A stretch of 64,000 nucleotides of DNA from Gaeumannomyces sp. JS-464. Taxonomy: Eukaryota; Ascomycota; Sordariomycetes; Magnaporthales; Magnaporthaceae. Numbering within the stretch: position 1 is the stretch's first letter; every line of letters starts with the position of its first letter. The stretch covers positions 4,960,001 to 5,024,000 of the forward strand of contig NGZR01000003.1 in NCBI GenBank assembly GCA_002197995.1, in the 5' to 3' direction. The position numbers and the translations under genes were made by a program. Positions 1-12,126 of the stretch are shown here, in pieces. Below the pieces are notes generated by a model that did no database searches, was not told where the DNA came from, and saw nothing but the letters and a program-made list of their open reading frames with translations.

Positions 1-147
1 GCGGGAGCCTGGCCCCTCGTCTACATCAGCATAGTGGACCTGCTGGATGCCGGAACTGGCAATCCTTTCCAAGACGTGACAAAACCCGCCTTCAACATGC
101 TCATCAGTGTTGTGATATCCCCGGTCTGGAGTAGAAGATACTCCTAG

Positions 148-577
148 CCACATCGACCCTGACGTATCTCTAAAAAGGGTGATTACACAGGGTATAACAC
201 TGACTGTCTAGTATATGCACCAAGTCACCAAACACAACATGCAGAGGCCCAAACAGTCAATTCACATGAGGTTGCTGGCCAGAAGTACCAACGAGAACGA
301 TGCAAGGCAACATGTAATGGAAAGGTCACAGGGAGAGTTCATATTCGGGGCCAATATTGTTTAATTTAACTGCTAGAGTGCTACAGGCGAGAACAAGACC
401 AAGATACACCCTCCTGCACATGGATATCAACCCCGCGCCTACTTTTTCGAATCCCAAAACCACATCCCTCCACAAATCCACCATAGGGCTGGATTTCAAA
501 CAAAACAACCACGCCGAAAGAACAAAAGAGCACTCAGTGCGCCAGCTTCATGACTTAGCCACGCAAAAGGAGCGCGT
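148..577. other. Intergenic, left edge
   Basis: I see no gene, RNA or repeat here. It would hold the 3' untranslated region of the minus-strand repeat-protein gene that ends at 578. Confidence 0.5.
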
Positions 578-2340
578 CTAAGCCGTGAAGGAGACAGACC
601 GGCGAGCAGGCTTGTTCTCCTCGGTAGGGGCCGGGTTCGCATCAGGCTTGGAGGGAGCGGGCTTGCTGGCGACGTAAGCCCCATGGACGGCCCTAATGGT
701 ATCGGACAGGACAGCGCCACCCTGAGCAAGCTTCCTGGCCTTGGACGAGGTGAAGCGGGGGGTGGGGTCACGGGCCTCAAGGTCGCGCTTCTGCTGCTTT
801 TGAGCCTGACGGATCTCCTCGGCGTTCTTGGCGATTTCAGAAACGCTGGCGCCGGTTTGGGCCCAGTCGGCGACCCTCTCGGAGCGGCTGCCGCCGGAAC
901 GAGGAGGCTTAGACCTCCAGCACGGCGGCGAGGGTCACGGGCCTCAAGGTCGCGCTTTTGCTGCTTCTGAGCCTGGCGGATCTCCTCGGCGTTCTTGGCG
1001 ATTTCAGAAACGCTGGCGCCGGTTTGGCCCAGTCGGCGACCCTTTCGGAGCGGCTGCCGCCGGAACGAGGAGGCTTAGACCCTCCAGCACGGCGCGAGGT
1101 CACGGGCCTCAAGGTCGCGCTTTTGCTGCTTCTGAGCCTGGCGGATCTCCTCGGCGTTCTTGGCGATTTCAGAAACGCTGGCGCCGGTTTGGGCCCAGTC
1201 GGCGACCCTCTCGGAGCGGCTGCCGCCGGAACGAGGAGGCTTAGACCCTCCAGCACGGCGGCGAGGGTCACGGGCCTCAAGATCACGCTTTTGAGCGGGC
1301 TGCTGCTGCTGCTGCTGGCGAATCAGCTCAGCGTTCTTGGCGATTTCAGAAACGCTGGCGCCAGTTTGGGCCCAGTCGGCGACCCTCTCGGAGCGGCTGC
1401 CGCCGGAACGAGGAGGCTTAGACCCTCCAGCACGGCGGCGAGGGTCACGGGCCTCAAGATCACGCTTTTGAGCGGGCTGCTGTTGCTGCTGCTGCTGCTG
1501 GCGAATCAGCTCAGCGTTCTTGGCGATTTCAGAAAGGCCGGCACCGGCCTCAGCCCAGTCGGCGGCCCTTCCGGAGCGGCCGCCGCCGGAACGCGGAGGC
1601 TTAGACCCTCCAGCGCGACGGCGAGGGTCACGGGCCTCAAGATCACGCTTTTGAGCGGGCTGCTGTTGCTGCTGCTGCTGCTGGCGAATCAGCTCAGCGT
1701 TCTTGGCGATTTCAGAAAGGCCGGCACCGGCCTCAGCCCAGTCGGCGGCCCTTCCGGAGCGGCCGCCGCCGGAACGCGGAGGCTTAGACCCTCCAGCGCG
1801 ACGGCGAGGGTCACGGGCCTCAAGGTCGCGCTTCTGCTGCTTCTGAGCCTGACGGATCTCCTCGGCGTTCTTGGCGATTTCAGAAACGCTGGCGCCGGTT
1901 TGGGCCCAGTCGGCGACCCTCTCGGAGCGGCTGCCGCCGGAACGAGGAGGCTTAGACCCTCCAGCACGGCGGCGAGGGTCACGTGCCTCAAGGTCGCGCT
2001 TTTGAGCGGGCTGCTGTTGCTGCTGCTGCTGCTGCTGGCGAATCAGCTCAGCGTTCTTGGCGATTTCAGAAACGCCAGCGCCGGCTCGGGCCCAGTCGGC
2101 GACCCTTTCGGAGCGGCCGCCGCCGGAACGCGGAGGCTTAGACCCTCCAGCGCGGCGGCGAGGGTCACGGGCCTCGATGGCAGACGCCTCGTCAACGGCC
2201 CACGCAGGGGCGGCCTCGGGCGTGATGTCGCGGGCGATGTGAACAGCCCGGACCTTGTCGGTGTAGTCCGAGGACTGCAGGGCGACAGCCGGGTTGGTGA
2301 CGGCGAGGATCGCCAGGGCCTGAGCGATGTTGAACTTCAT
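578..2340 (-). CDS. Secreted Kex2-processed repeat protein (KEP-like precursor)
   Basis: The ATG at 2340 opens a short hydrophobic signal peptide (MKFNIAQALAILAV, then an AVA-type cleavage region). After a roughly 35-residue leader come eight tandem units of 56-62 residues, then a unique tail of about 60 residues ending at the TAG at 578-580. Units are separated by Lys-Arg followed by DLEARD, as expected for Kex2 cleavage in the late Golgi. Each unit carries a basic Pro/Gly segment (DPRRRAGGSKPPRSGG), an acidic helix-like segment (SEIAKNAE) and a glutamine run of variable length. This is the architecture of fungal KEP precursors. A dikaritin-type RiPP precursor is less likely: the units lack tyrosine and no DUF3328 gene is nearby. 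The frame is interrupted in the two C-terminal units by four single-base gaps (near 914, 1028, 1093 and 1098). Adding four bases makes 589 codons (588 aa), joining the first six units to the intact tail. The function of the released peptides is unknown. Confidence 0.75.
767..2166 (-). repeat. Eight-copy tandem coding repeat of 165-186 bp
   Basis: The marker GTCACGGGCCTC (GTCACGTGCCTC in one copy) recurs at 767, 934, 1099, 1267, 1444, 1627, 1810, 1978 and 2164. This gives spacings of 167, 165, 168, 177, 183, 183, 168 and 186 bp. The multiples of three reflect variable CAG/CAA glutamine runs. The 167 and 165 values are 168 minus one and minus three bases, which places the frame-breaking gaps. 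Confidence 0.95.
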
Positions 2341-5300
2341 CTTGACGGAACAGAAGAGCTAAACGTTGCCGAGGAGATAGTGTTTGAAGTTGAATGGGAG
2401 GGAAAGAAGAAGTGAAAAGCGGAAAAGCATGCAAAGACACAAAGGAAAAACAAAAGGAAAACAAAAAGAAACAAAAAGAAACACGAGGAAATGTGAAGGA
2501 TCGGAATGCGATGAGGAGAAAGGAGGGAAAAAACGTCAAGATGGGAGTAAGGGGGGCCATCATATATAGACGTTTTCTCGCCGGCCCCGAGGCTCGCATC
2601 CGGCCCTTCGGTGGAGCGAAGACAAGCCACGCCCAGCCGACAACCGGCCTCGGTCCGCCGCCAGGGTCTGGGGGGGTTTGGACATCCAGAGCCGCAGGTA
2701 CCGTTGCGGACCGCGCCTCGCTTGCTCCTGCCACCGTCACAGCGAAGGGCATGTAGAGTCGAGCATGAACTCGACGCCGAGCCAGGCAGCATGTGTCAGT
2801 CTCCGAGCCAAAAATAGGCAGCCAAGACGCCGCCCGGAAACCACACCAGCGACGGAAGTGGCAAAACAGAGGGCCAAGCAGCCTGCCCGAACTGGGTCCC
2901 ACGTGGGGACATCGCTGGAGAGCGAAGCTTTCAAATGGAAGTCTTCGTTCATGCTTGCGACCTTTCGTTGGATCTTTCGGCTGGTCCGAGCGCCCCGTGA
3001 GCTGAACTTCAAACGCCTATGTGGGGCGGGCGTCCACCCCTTTGTTCGATGGGTTTTGTTGCTGAGCCCCTTGCCATAATTACCTAAGCCGCGGGAACTG
3101 CCAAGGACATTGGAATTGAGTTTGGTTGTCTTCCCCAGTTTGGCCGCCGTGTCGCCACGTCCCGCTGGGTTGGAGCCTCACAGACGATTATACCTTGTCC
3201 ACGTCGCCTTCGTAGGTTCGTTTGCCTCTTTTGCATCCACCCCGTGGCCAACAAACTTTTGCCTTCCCAAACCAGGGCCTTCGGTCCCTCGCCATGCTCC
3301 CTCGCTTCAACAATGTGGGCAACACGAAGCGGCAAAGTCTACATACCACGTGCTAGCATCAACATTGGTGTCTTAACCATAAACGTTAACCTTTGCTGGG
3401 TATTTGGCGCAAGGTGCTCACGTTTATGACGGGGCCTTTTAGTGTGTATGATCGACACCGATATTTTTAGGATCAAGCCTCACTAGTCCAAGGCAAGAAA
3501 TTCCCACCGCCAAGAGTGCAGGAAAAGTGTCTTCTAAAAATGGTACCTATTTGGACGCACATGGAATACTTGTCCTTGTCCCGTTACTGCGCGCGGTCAA
3601 CTGGAGAAGGGATGGTGCAACTTAGACTAGGTTCACTGCGAGGAAAGACCCTCTAGCAAGCACAGAAACCCTGTTTTGCACTCGCCGGAGGCAGGCCGAT
3701 GGATCCCAGCAGAAAGGCAGTGACCAACAATCCTACCCCTTGAACGCAACGCACACATTTCATTGATATTTTTTTTTTGTCGAGAGACGATTTCAGGCAT
3801 GATATCCAGCTACGGTTAGCGCTAGGCCATGAATGGGCTAGTCTGCCCTTGGAAGCCGTCATGTCACTGAAGCTTAGTCTGACCACATATCCTGCGGCAG
3901 CGTGGAAAACGGGCCATCCCATCAGTGCCGTCGGGCCCCAAGTCCCGAAGATGGTCAGAACCCCAGAACCTATGCCTGATAAAATACATGGTCGGCCGAG
4001 AGGAAAAGTCCGCGGGCAAGGGCTTAACGGCATTCAGAGGCCAGGAAGGAGCAAGAAGGGCCTGGAGTCATAAGTAGCAGAGAGAAGACTGGTTCTCGGC
4101 ATTATGTTCTCGTGACTACAAGGCATCTTGGTGTTATGCCTCAGGCCGAAAACTTGGCGCGCTGGCACGAATTTGAAAGGAACACGAGTAATACGCGCTA
4201 CGCACGGTCGTCCGGTGCCAGATGAATCATGGCATACAGGGACTGGCCGCAATGGCCAATTTTTTAAAATTGAAGGCGCCATGCCATTTGATGAGGTTTG
4301 TGCATCCTGAGCCTCTCAATTTCCTCACTTGCTGTCCAGGCACGTCAAGCTGGCTCGTCTCCTCTGTTCCCTTTCTTTGCGATATCTCCTCCGTGCAAAA
4401 GAGAGGCGACGCGTGAAGAATGCCTCGTGTCAGTACCTACCTATTGAGGAAATAGATTCTAATCCCAAGGCGTGATGCTTCTCCCATTCACCTTCCCTTT
4501 TGGGACGGTCGGCACGCGTACTACGTATGCTCTTTACGCGATGCGCGCAGATCACCTGCAGGCGGCTGTTCGTCTGGCTTAGAAGCAGGCCAGGCACGCT
4601 GGCACGAGCTGGGCGGGCGCTGGGACCAAGTGCCAGAGCCGAACCACACGCCATGAACTGCCTATCACATTGTCTCCCCAGTAACCCCTACTGTGGGAGC
4701 ATGGGCAATCCATTGCGAATCCCCGCCATGGCGTGAAAATGAGGGGAAAGCATCCTCTCCACCGTCCATCCCCGCGTTTTTGCTTCTTCCAGCCTTAGTT
4801 TCCCCGTCCACCATGGCTGGGCGAGGCGTGGTGGATAAGCCCTCATTTTGTGCAAGTGCTGGTCCGCCTCTTCCCTCCTCAACGTCGTCTCTTTGTGGGG
4901 AAACATTATCAACAAAACTCTCTTAAGTTACGGATTGCGATCGTTTCGGACGATCCATGGCCACGGAAATTGGGATGCATGATATTGGATGACATAAAGT
5001 CAAAATCGATGGCTTCGAGTCAAGTCGAGAAGGGGCTTTGGCCGATGGAAGTCGGGATCGCTGCAGGGTTTGCTTTGATCACATTTGCTGCGTCACTTGT
5101 GCATTGGCGGCGCTGCAATGAAGGACTGGATTGGTCGCCTGCCGCTCGCCTACGGCTGCACCACACCAAATTGCTCAGGCACCATTGCCATGCCACTGGC
5201 TGGCGGCAGAGGTGCAAACCACCCCGAACCTGGGGCTGATTTTACGTCGACTCGAATGGTGTCACCGAGCAAGCTGGCGAGCGTATCGGAGCCAGTCAGG

Positions 5301-6024
5301 GAGCCTTGCGTGCTCATGCGTTTCCTATGCGAGACGGCATCGAAACCACAGGCAGAGTCGGCCCCATCCAGCACGAAGCCGACCTCTTGCGCTCCCCCGT
5401 CACCACCAGCCGGCCCCGGCGCCCATTTCCTGATCCGTCAACTTATGGAAGGTTGCAGCCATGCGCCGCAACAGGGACATTATCGGCCGGCCCAAACTGG
5501 GTTAGGTCCGGCCTTCAATGCTACCACAGGCTGGACGGGTCCTGCATGGCAACCAACCACGGCCAACGAACCGGCCTATCCATGTGAAACCCCCCAAAGA
5601 AGCAAAGGTGGAGAGGGAGCAGCAATGAGAACTAGAAGGGGAAACCATGTCGGGAACGAAAGCGATCGCGAGAGGGTGACGAATGTATTTCCCCGGGGTG
5701 GCTGAAAACCAAGCAAAACCGCACTGTCCCCCTCCCCTTTCTGCCAACCACCCCCTCTCTTTATCAGTACGCCTCCTGTCTGTGTGTGCCTAGCTCCAAG
5801 ATCTTTTACTTCATCGACCAGTCTGAACTCGACGATCCGCCTTGCCCGCGCCCATATCAGTGCCATACACTCGCTTGAAGGAGACACCTGAGACGTGGAA
5901 CAGCAAAAGACCTAACTGGATCCTTTCGACGACTCCTCCCCTCTCTTTTCTCCCTCTATCCCAACTGGCCCAATCTCGTGGTGTCACACCCCACCCCTAC
6001 CCACCCACCCCAGCCCAAGCAAAA
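2341..6024. other. Intergenic, divergent promoter region
   Basis: About 3.7 kb between two divergently transcribed secretome genes. I found no frame with recognisable protein character, no tRNA and no repeat. The right end (about 5930-6020) is C/T-rich, a typical fungal 5' leader for the CFEM gene. Confidence 0.5.
2563..2568 (-). promoter_or_regulatory. Possible TATA box of the repeat-protein gene
   Basis: TATATA lies about 225 bp upstream of the ATG at 2340. The intervening leader reads C/T-rich on the coding strand, as in many highly expressed fungal genes. The element is short, so this is suggestive only. Confidence 0.3.
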
Positions 6025-6616
6025 ATGAAGTTCTCTTCGAGCCTGAGCATCGTCGGCGCCTCGGTGGCCGCCTTCGCCAGCGTCGCTGCCGCGCAGGACT
6101 GCGTCGCCACCGCCCTCAAGGTCATCCCGTCGTGCGCCCAGCCGTGCTTCCTGAACGGAGCCCCGTCCATCGGCTGCGCGGGCACCGACTTCCAGTGCCA
6201 GTGCAAGTCGCAGCCCAAGCTCATGGCCGCCGTCGAGGGCTGCGTGCAGACCGCGTGCCCTACCGCATCCTACCAGGCCGTCATTGACGGTGGCGCCAAA
6301 GGTATATATTTATCATGTCCCCCATCTTTGCCGTTTGGCTACTATCATCATCGTCGTCACCGCTCCAGGCAGCTGACCAACTTCACCCATGTAATCAGTC
6401 TGCGGATGCGCTGCGGGTCTCGCCACCGCCGCCGCCCAGGGCAGCAACACGGTCGCGCCGTCCAACACCGCCGTCCCGACCGTCACCAGGCCGACCAACA
6501 AGCCGCCCACCGTGCCCACAGCCGCCGCCAACAGGCCTTCGGTTGGCATCGCCAAGGAGATGGGTATCCTGGCCGGCGTCTTTGGCACTACCCTCTTCGC
6601 CGCTCTCGCTCTATAG
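6025..6616 (+). CDS. GPI-anchored CFEM-domain protein
   Basis: Two exons, 6025-6301 and 6399-6616, encode 164 aa. The intron (6302-6398, GT...CAG) has a CTGAC branch site about 22 bases before its end and splits a valine codon. The ATG at 6025 begins an n-region plus hydrophobic core ending in AAAQ, a clear signal peptide. The CFEM domain (about residues 25-95) has the expected cysteine spacing: IPSCAQPC, nine residues, C, AGTDFQ, CQC, twelve residues, C, four, C, fifteen, C. A Thr/Pro-rich stalk and a hydrophobic C-terminus (GILAGVFGTTLFAALAL) imply GPI attachment to membrane or cell wall. CFEM proteins bind haem, support wall integrity or act in host interaction; which applies here cannot be told. 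It is the only gene in the window needing no frame repair. Confidence 0.87.
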
Positions 6617-9603
6617 ACGGGTCGCGAGGGAGAAAAGTCACCCCGAAACTTGCGACCGACATGTCGCCGGGTGTCGTTAGCGCGCAACAGCAATGGTGCC
6701 ATCGGGAGAGGTCGCCCCGGCTGGAGCCTCCCCGAGGCATGTCTTGTCCTGTTTCGGCTAATTCTCGTGGCGGTTATCTGTTGCTGAGGGGCGGCTGGCG
6801 TGTTTGGATTTCCTTCTTTGCACCCCCTTTTTATGATATCCTTCTATTTATCGCCTGCAGTCGGATGGTCCCTGCTGTCGTCTATTCTTTTTTTTTATTC
6901 TTGGACGAGTCTGTGTGGCAACTCGAGACGTGTCGCCCCGCTGGAGATAACGAAAGTGGAAAGATTCTTGGGATGGAATCCAGAGGTCACACACCCCTTG
7001 ACGAACGAACCCGACCGACCAATTTCTTGTGCTCGGGTGACCTCTCGAAGCCATCAGCTCATAAGAAGCAGCCCAAGCTCACTTACGACGATCGCAGCCA
7101 GCATTGCAGGGCGGCCCCCAGATCTGTGGTCCAGCCTTTGCGCCCATGATCTTGACAAGCGACGGCGGCGACTGTCAAACCGGAAAAGGGCCATCGGGAT
7201 AAGGTCTGGACACCAACCCGTGGCCCAGCGCGTCCGGTCGGATCGCTTGACGCACGCCACGCGATGGGCTGGGGACACGGACGCGCCCCGTCTCGCTATT
7301 GAGCGAGATCCTGGGGCGCACGGACGGTCGGTCAAGGAGGAGACGAGAGTCGCGTCGCCCAAGAAGGGCGCTGGACCTTTGGAACCACCTCGATATCCCT
7401 TTGGGGAGGCGCGGGATTGGTGGTTTAGTTGTGCGGTTTTTGCGAAGCCCGTTTGTTTAATAATCCTCAATCAGTATCGCATATTTTCTGCTCCCTGGTT
7501 CGTCTTTGCATACGATGTGATTCGGCCTGCAGCCTGCCCTTGACTTTGTCGTTGCTGCTCGCGCGTCTCTGGCGACACGATGCGAGGCGCCTTGGGTCTC
7601 TCCGTCACTTGTGTCGACCTGGCCCGGGAGCACCGTGGTTGAGTGAGTGCCTTGTGGCTTCTGTGCTCGCAACCCCACACCACGCTTGGGCGCGTGTTAG
7701 TGACCTGTCGCTGACGACGTTTTCAGTCCATCCAATTCATCCATGCGCAATCTGTGATAGAATGAGAATAGAGATTGTTCCAGGAGACAAGTTTACTATA
7801 ACATTATAATAAATTTCTAGCGATGTGATCGGATTTTGCTGGAAATTCTGTGGCCGGGAGATTTCAACACATTTAGCAAAATCAGCGGCTTGTTGTGATG
7901 TAGATCACGTGACCCCTTCGAGAACATCCATTGCAGAGAACCAGTTGTTGTTTGGATATAACGACGAGATACAATCCCTTTTGTGGATATTCAGTGCCAT
8001 TTTCACTTTCTCTTGACTTCTGCTTGCTCATCTACCCGCTTTCCTGCGTTGTTTTCTTCATCGTCGTGTATTAAAGTCCTTTTTTTTCTTTAATATGTAT
8101 ACTTAAATCTTCAGGTCTCTTTTCTTGCTCCTTCCCATTAACTCCAATATTTTTTGTGTTCTTTTCTTTTTTCTTGTGCCAGTCACAATTCTTGTTTATT
8201 TTTTTGACATATCTCTTTTTGCTCATCACATTCTAGCTCCTGGGTCTTGTTTGATCTTTCGTACTTGTAATTAACCTTACCCCTCGCCGTTATGGGCGAA
8301 ATGCTCATGATGGGTTGCTACGGCATCAAGGTCCGAGAAATGATACAAACATATTTATCTTTTGACAGATCGTTTACAGATGAGCCTGTCTCGTGGTGGT
8401 AGTTTGAAAGGAAAAAAAAGGAAGGCATGGCGGGCAGTCGTGCAGTGAGTGTGGTGAGGCGCAAGACATACCACAATTAACCATGTTCTAAACATCCAAA
8501 GCCAGCTACTGCTGTTAGAAACAGCCACAAGAGAAACGCCAACAATGACAGCACTAAACTCCGCCTCACTACATCTAGTAAAGGTGCTTCTGGAGCTCAT
8601 ATTTACGCATAGCACGTGACATACAGCAATGCCGCTGCTAATTATGCCGTGTCGATGTTTTCACACCAGCGGCCAAAGTTCAGAATTTTTTTTTCTTCTG
8701 TAATGACGACTAGTCTGAATCATTATCTAATGGGGGAGAAGAAGTAACAGGAAATGTGTACGCAAGAAGTTGACAATACTCGTGGTCGATCGGCTGAATA
8801 GCGAGACGGGTGTTTCCTGGTCTTGTTGCTGAGCCACATCCAGACCCCTGTTGGATGTCAAGGAGCTGCTCTCGGATCAGGTGAGGCGGTCCCTGCCTAT
8901 CCAGCATCCTGCGGCCGAGGGGCGGGACAACGTGAAAGCTCGCATGCACAGCCTCACAGGAGAATGACAAATCCCTGCCGTCTTCGGGGCGCCGGCGCGT
9001 CACAGAGCATGACAACGTGGTGTCTTAAAAGCTCGGCTTCGGCGGCCTCAAAGGTAGGTAGGGTCTCATTGCCACCTGATGCGCTTGCGTTTCGTGTTCT
9101 CGGACCTCAACAAAATCGCCAAGCCCCCCTTGGTTGGCCCACCTGGCGGCGGAACGTGCGCTGATGCACATGATTCAGGCCAATTCTAATCATGCACTCT
9201 GGACGGCAACCCGACGCGAGCGCGTCCGAGGCCGAGGCCGAGGACTGCATGGCCGTGCTAGGGAGCATTGGGAGCGTCGAGGCCGCCCGTGTTCTTGTCC
9301 GCGGCTCGGCGGGTCTCTTTCTCTCTCCCTCTCTCTCTCCACGGGGTCGACAACCAAGCCGCGCTGGCCTTAGTGGATATATCCTACGTTGGCTTTTTGG
9401 CAGGCTTCCCCGCAGCCAGCAGAGCTCCCTTGCTGGCGGCTACATGCCGGGCGCGGGTGTTGAGGGCGACGTCGCTTGCGCGCCCGGCCATAGGGTCGGG
9501 TTAAGGGGAGGTGAAAAGGGGCATTGCCTTCGCGGGGATTTTCCTCACGGATGGTGGACCCGACACAGACATTGTCATCGTGATACCGCAGCACGAAAAA
9601 CTC
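6617..9603. other. Intergenic, partly T-rich
   Basis: No convincing gene. Positions about 7750-8290 are unusually A/T-rich for this half of the window, with a CACGTG at 7906-7911 and long T runs. They look like a promoter and 5' leader reading rightward, but only a 36-codon frame follows (ATG at 8292). A CT microsatellite-like stretch lies at about 9316-9345. A minus-strand open stretch at 8710-9015 has no recognisable domain. Confidence 0.4.
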
Positions 9604-11331
9604 TCAATGCTTAATATCTTTTAGTTTTACAGGCTCCGGGGCGTCGCCTACCACCGTGATGTCCGAGTCCCGCCGCACGAGCAGGCCGCTCAGCACGGCC
9701 GGACCTGGCCCTGGGTCGATGGGGCTGCTGGTGGGACTCGTGGTGAGGTCCGTGTTTCTCCGAATCATTACGCCCTCCTCCAACCCCGTAACGTCGTCGT
9801 CGGGGAGGCGGCTGACTTGTAGGCTCTCGGGCGCCGCTGTCGGGTCCTCTTTATTACCTTTTCGCCATCTGGCGGTAGGCGTGCCGTCCAGGGCAGCGGT
9901 AGGTGGTTCGTCAGGGCCGTCTCCATTGCAGGCACTGCACGGGCAATGGTGTCAGCCCAACAACCTTTTAGCTTATGTATGTATTCGTCTTGACACAGGC
10001 CCTGTGGGCATCGCTAAGCGAGCAAAGGCGAGAGAGAGGGGGGTCCGGTCTGTTATTAAAGGGGAGGTCATACCGCAGAGGAAGTAACCGAGCTTTATTA
10101 TCGAAGGGAGCCATGACGCAACCGCCAGATATTGACCTATGCCCCACTTGTTCTCGTCTTCAAAGTCGCTCCGTGCCATGTTCATGACGAACATGTAGAG
10201 AGAATGCCAAAGGTGCCAAAGAAGGACTGGATGATCCTGAGCTTGGTGAACAGCCCCTTTCGCCGTGAGGTAGTTCAGCCTTTCGGAGCGGCCTGGTCTC
10301 AGGCGCGTGGCCCAGCTCTGGACGGGGAGGACGGTGGAAGCCACCGAGATGGCAAAGTAGGCGGCGCAAAAAACGTCCATAAACGCGCGGCCGTGCCACC
10401 AGGCTTCGCTCGTGGGGTTAACGCAGGTCTCGTCCCAGAAGGTGGTCGGGGTAGAGCCAGTAAAGGCAGCGCAGGACGAAGACGGCCATGGCCAGGGCGC
10501 ACATGGCGTAGAAGAAGAGCCCGGCCGTGTGGGGGCGGGCGCGGGTCAGCTCGGCGCGGACGTGCCACAGCGACATGACGGACAGGGGGCGAAGGTGCAG
10601 CTCGTCTGGGCGAACGTGCCCGTAGCGCGTCGTGTCGTCGGCGCTGCTGGCCTGGTACGAGAGCGTGGCGACGTGCAGCGACGTGCTGAAGACGAGGGCG
10701 CCGTCGAAGACGTCGTCGACGGTGGCGCGCAGCGCGTGGCAGAGCACGCTGGCCGAGCAGTCGTGGCGCCAGCCCTGCCGCCGGCGGCGTGCTTCCGGTG
10801 CGCGGCGCCCGGGGAGTGGACGAGCGAGAAGACCCAGAACAGCACGACGAGGAGCGCGAGCATGGTGTTGGCCACGTACATGCCGATGCCGGCGATGCTG
10901 CGTCGGTCCGTGTTAGTCGGGGTCGCGTTTGCGGCCGTCGGGGATCCTGTGCCGACTTACTCGGCCTCGCCGATGCCTGTGGTGCTGGAGCAGGCGTTCT
11001 GCATGCACGTCCTGGTGATGCTGCGCAGGAAGGCCGTGGCGGCGTCCCGGTCCGTCTCCAAGCTGCCGCGCCACCAATCGAGAAGCTCGCTCGTGGTCGC
11101 CCGGCCTAGGGGGCTGGGGAGCTGGTGGTTGAAGACGCTCAGGAAGGTCAAGAGGCCGATGTCGGCCATGGCCGGGTTGCCGGCATTGACCTCGTGCGCC
11201 GACAGCGACGTCAGCATGCCGGCGACGTGCTGGCAGTTGAGTCCGTCGCCGTGGGCGGGCACCGTCACGGAGCTGATCTTGAAGCCTTCCAGGGGAGACC
11301 GGGGCCCGATGGCCACGCTCCTGGCCGTCAT
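9604..11331 (-). CDS. Fungal multi-pass membrane protein, unknown function
   Basis: Probable exons are 11331-10961, 10897-10074 and 9934-9604. The first intron has a clean GTAAGT donor and GCAG acceptor and restores ADIAGIG. The protein has several hydrophobic segments: MYVANTMLALLVVLFWVFSL, AGLFFYAMCALAMAVFVL, AAYFAISVAS and a segment after ENKWGIGQYLAVASWLP. The C-terminal tail is hydrophilic and acidic, ending KLKDIKH. The ENKWGIGQ...A motif followed by a membrane segment, and DIAGIGM before one, recur in uncharacterised Pezizomycotina integral membrane proteins (recalled, not searched). The frame shifts near 10775 (one base missing), near 10436 (equivalent to two missing or one extra), and once more around the last intron; with these the total is about 509 codons. 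No enzymatic motif is visible. Confidence 0.65.
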
Positions 11332-12126
11332 CGTGTCTACCTAGTCAGCCTCTGAAATCTGCCCCAGACGACCAGTCAGCCTTGCTAGACGCATCTCATG
11401 CGTCGGGCAGATCCGTGGGTGAACCAGGGCCCTTAAGAGCATGCCAATGGCGGCGCGGCAGCCAGGCTGTATCACCGTGGCCCCCTAGTGTCGTTGGGCG
11501 GAGCATGGTGCCGGAGATGGTGTGCTCGCCATGTGGCCATGAATAGGCGTTCGTTGTAGGTAGGATCGAGGGTGATCCGGGGTAGCTGGTGGGATGCGGT
11601 CTCGCTTGGCTAAATGGGATGCAGGCTCCTTCTCGCTCGGGTGATATCGAAGCATGAAAAGTCCAGGCCGCCTGCGGGGACCTTGGACCTGGTGGCTGCA
11701 CCAAGGGAGCGCCAGCTGACGGGAATCGGCCCTTCAGCTTGGTCTGCCCAATGCTCCGCGTCTTCCCGGTTTCCCGGGCTGGGACAAGATTATCGATCCT
11801 TCGACTGGGGTCTAAGGATGCCAGTTTCGGTCTTTTCTTCCCGGCTGTGTATATTGGATTACCGTGCAAAGGCGAAGCCAGCAAACGAGCCGGATCCTTT
11901 CACGAGGGAATCAAATTCGGCAAAATTTCCTAGGAGACTTGAAATAGGTGCACATTGAAACCCGAAACGCCGTGTCCATTCCACAGGCCTTAAGATGCCA
12001 ATCAACCCAAGTACTCAGCCCGCAAGACCCATACCCGATTTGACAACCTTTTTCCCGTGCGGAAGTTATAAGAGAAATCCCAGGTGACACAGGCCGTAGA
12101 CGCATCCCCTAACCTCCTCTGGAGCT
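11332..12126. other. Intergenic
   Basis: About 0.8 kb between two minus-strand genes: the promoter of the membrane-protein gene and the 3' region of the RING gene. Nothing further recognised. Confidence 0.5.

Noticed and set aside
1..147. Open frame from the window edge to a TAG at 145-147, as the 3' end of a gene.
   Set aside because: 49 codons without a recognisable motif and no upstream context. Possible but not supportable.
578..2340. Dikaritin/ustiloxin-type RiPP precursor.
   Set aside because: Units have no tyrosine core, and no DUF3328 (UstYa), tyrosinase or peptidase gene lies nearby. A KEP is the simpler reading.
958..2415. Long plus-strand frame through the repeat region, leucine-rich.
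   Set aside because: It is the antisense of the repeat-protein gene. Leucine runs are the reverse of CAG/CAA glutamine codons, and it lacks a signal or sensible start.
8710..9015. Minus-strand frame as a last exon of the membrane-protein gene.
   Set aside because: The membrane-protein gene already has a good terminal exon ending at 9604, and no splice signals link the two.
10760..10830. A 59-nt intron in place of the frame break in the membrane-protein gene.
   Set aside because: Its would-be donor (GTCTTC) is poor, there is no branch site, and it would cut into a good transmembrane helix. A missing base fits the window-wide pattern better.
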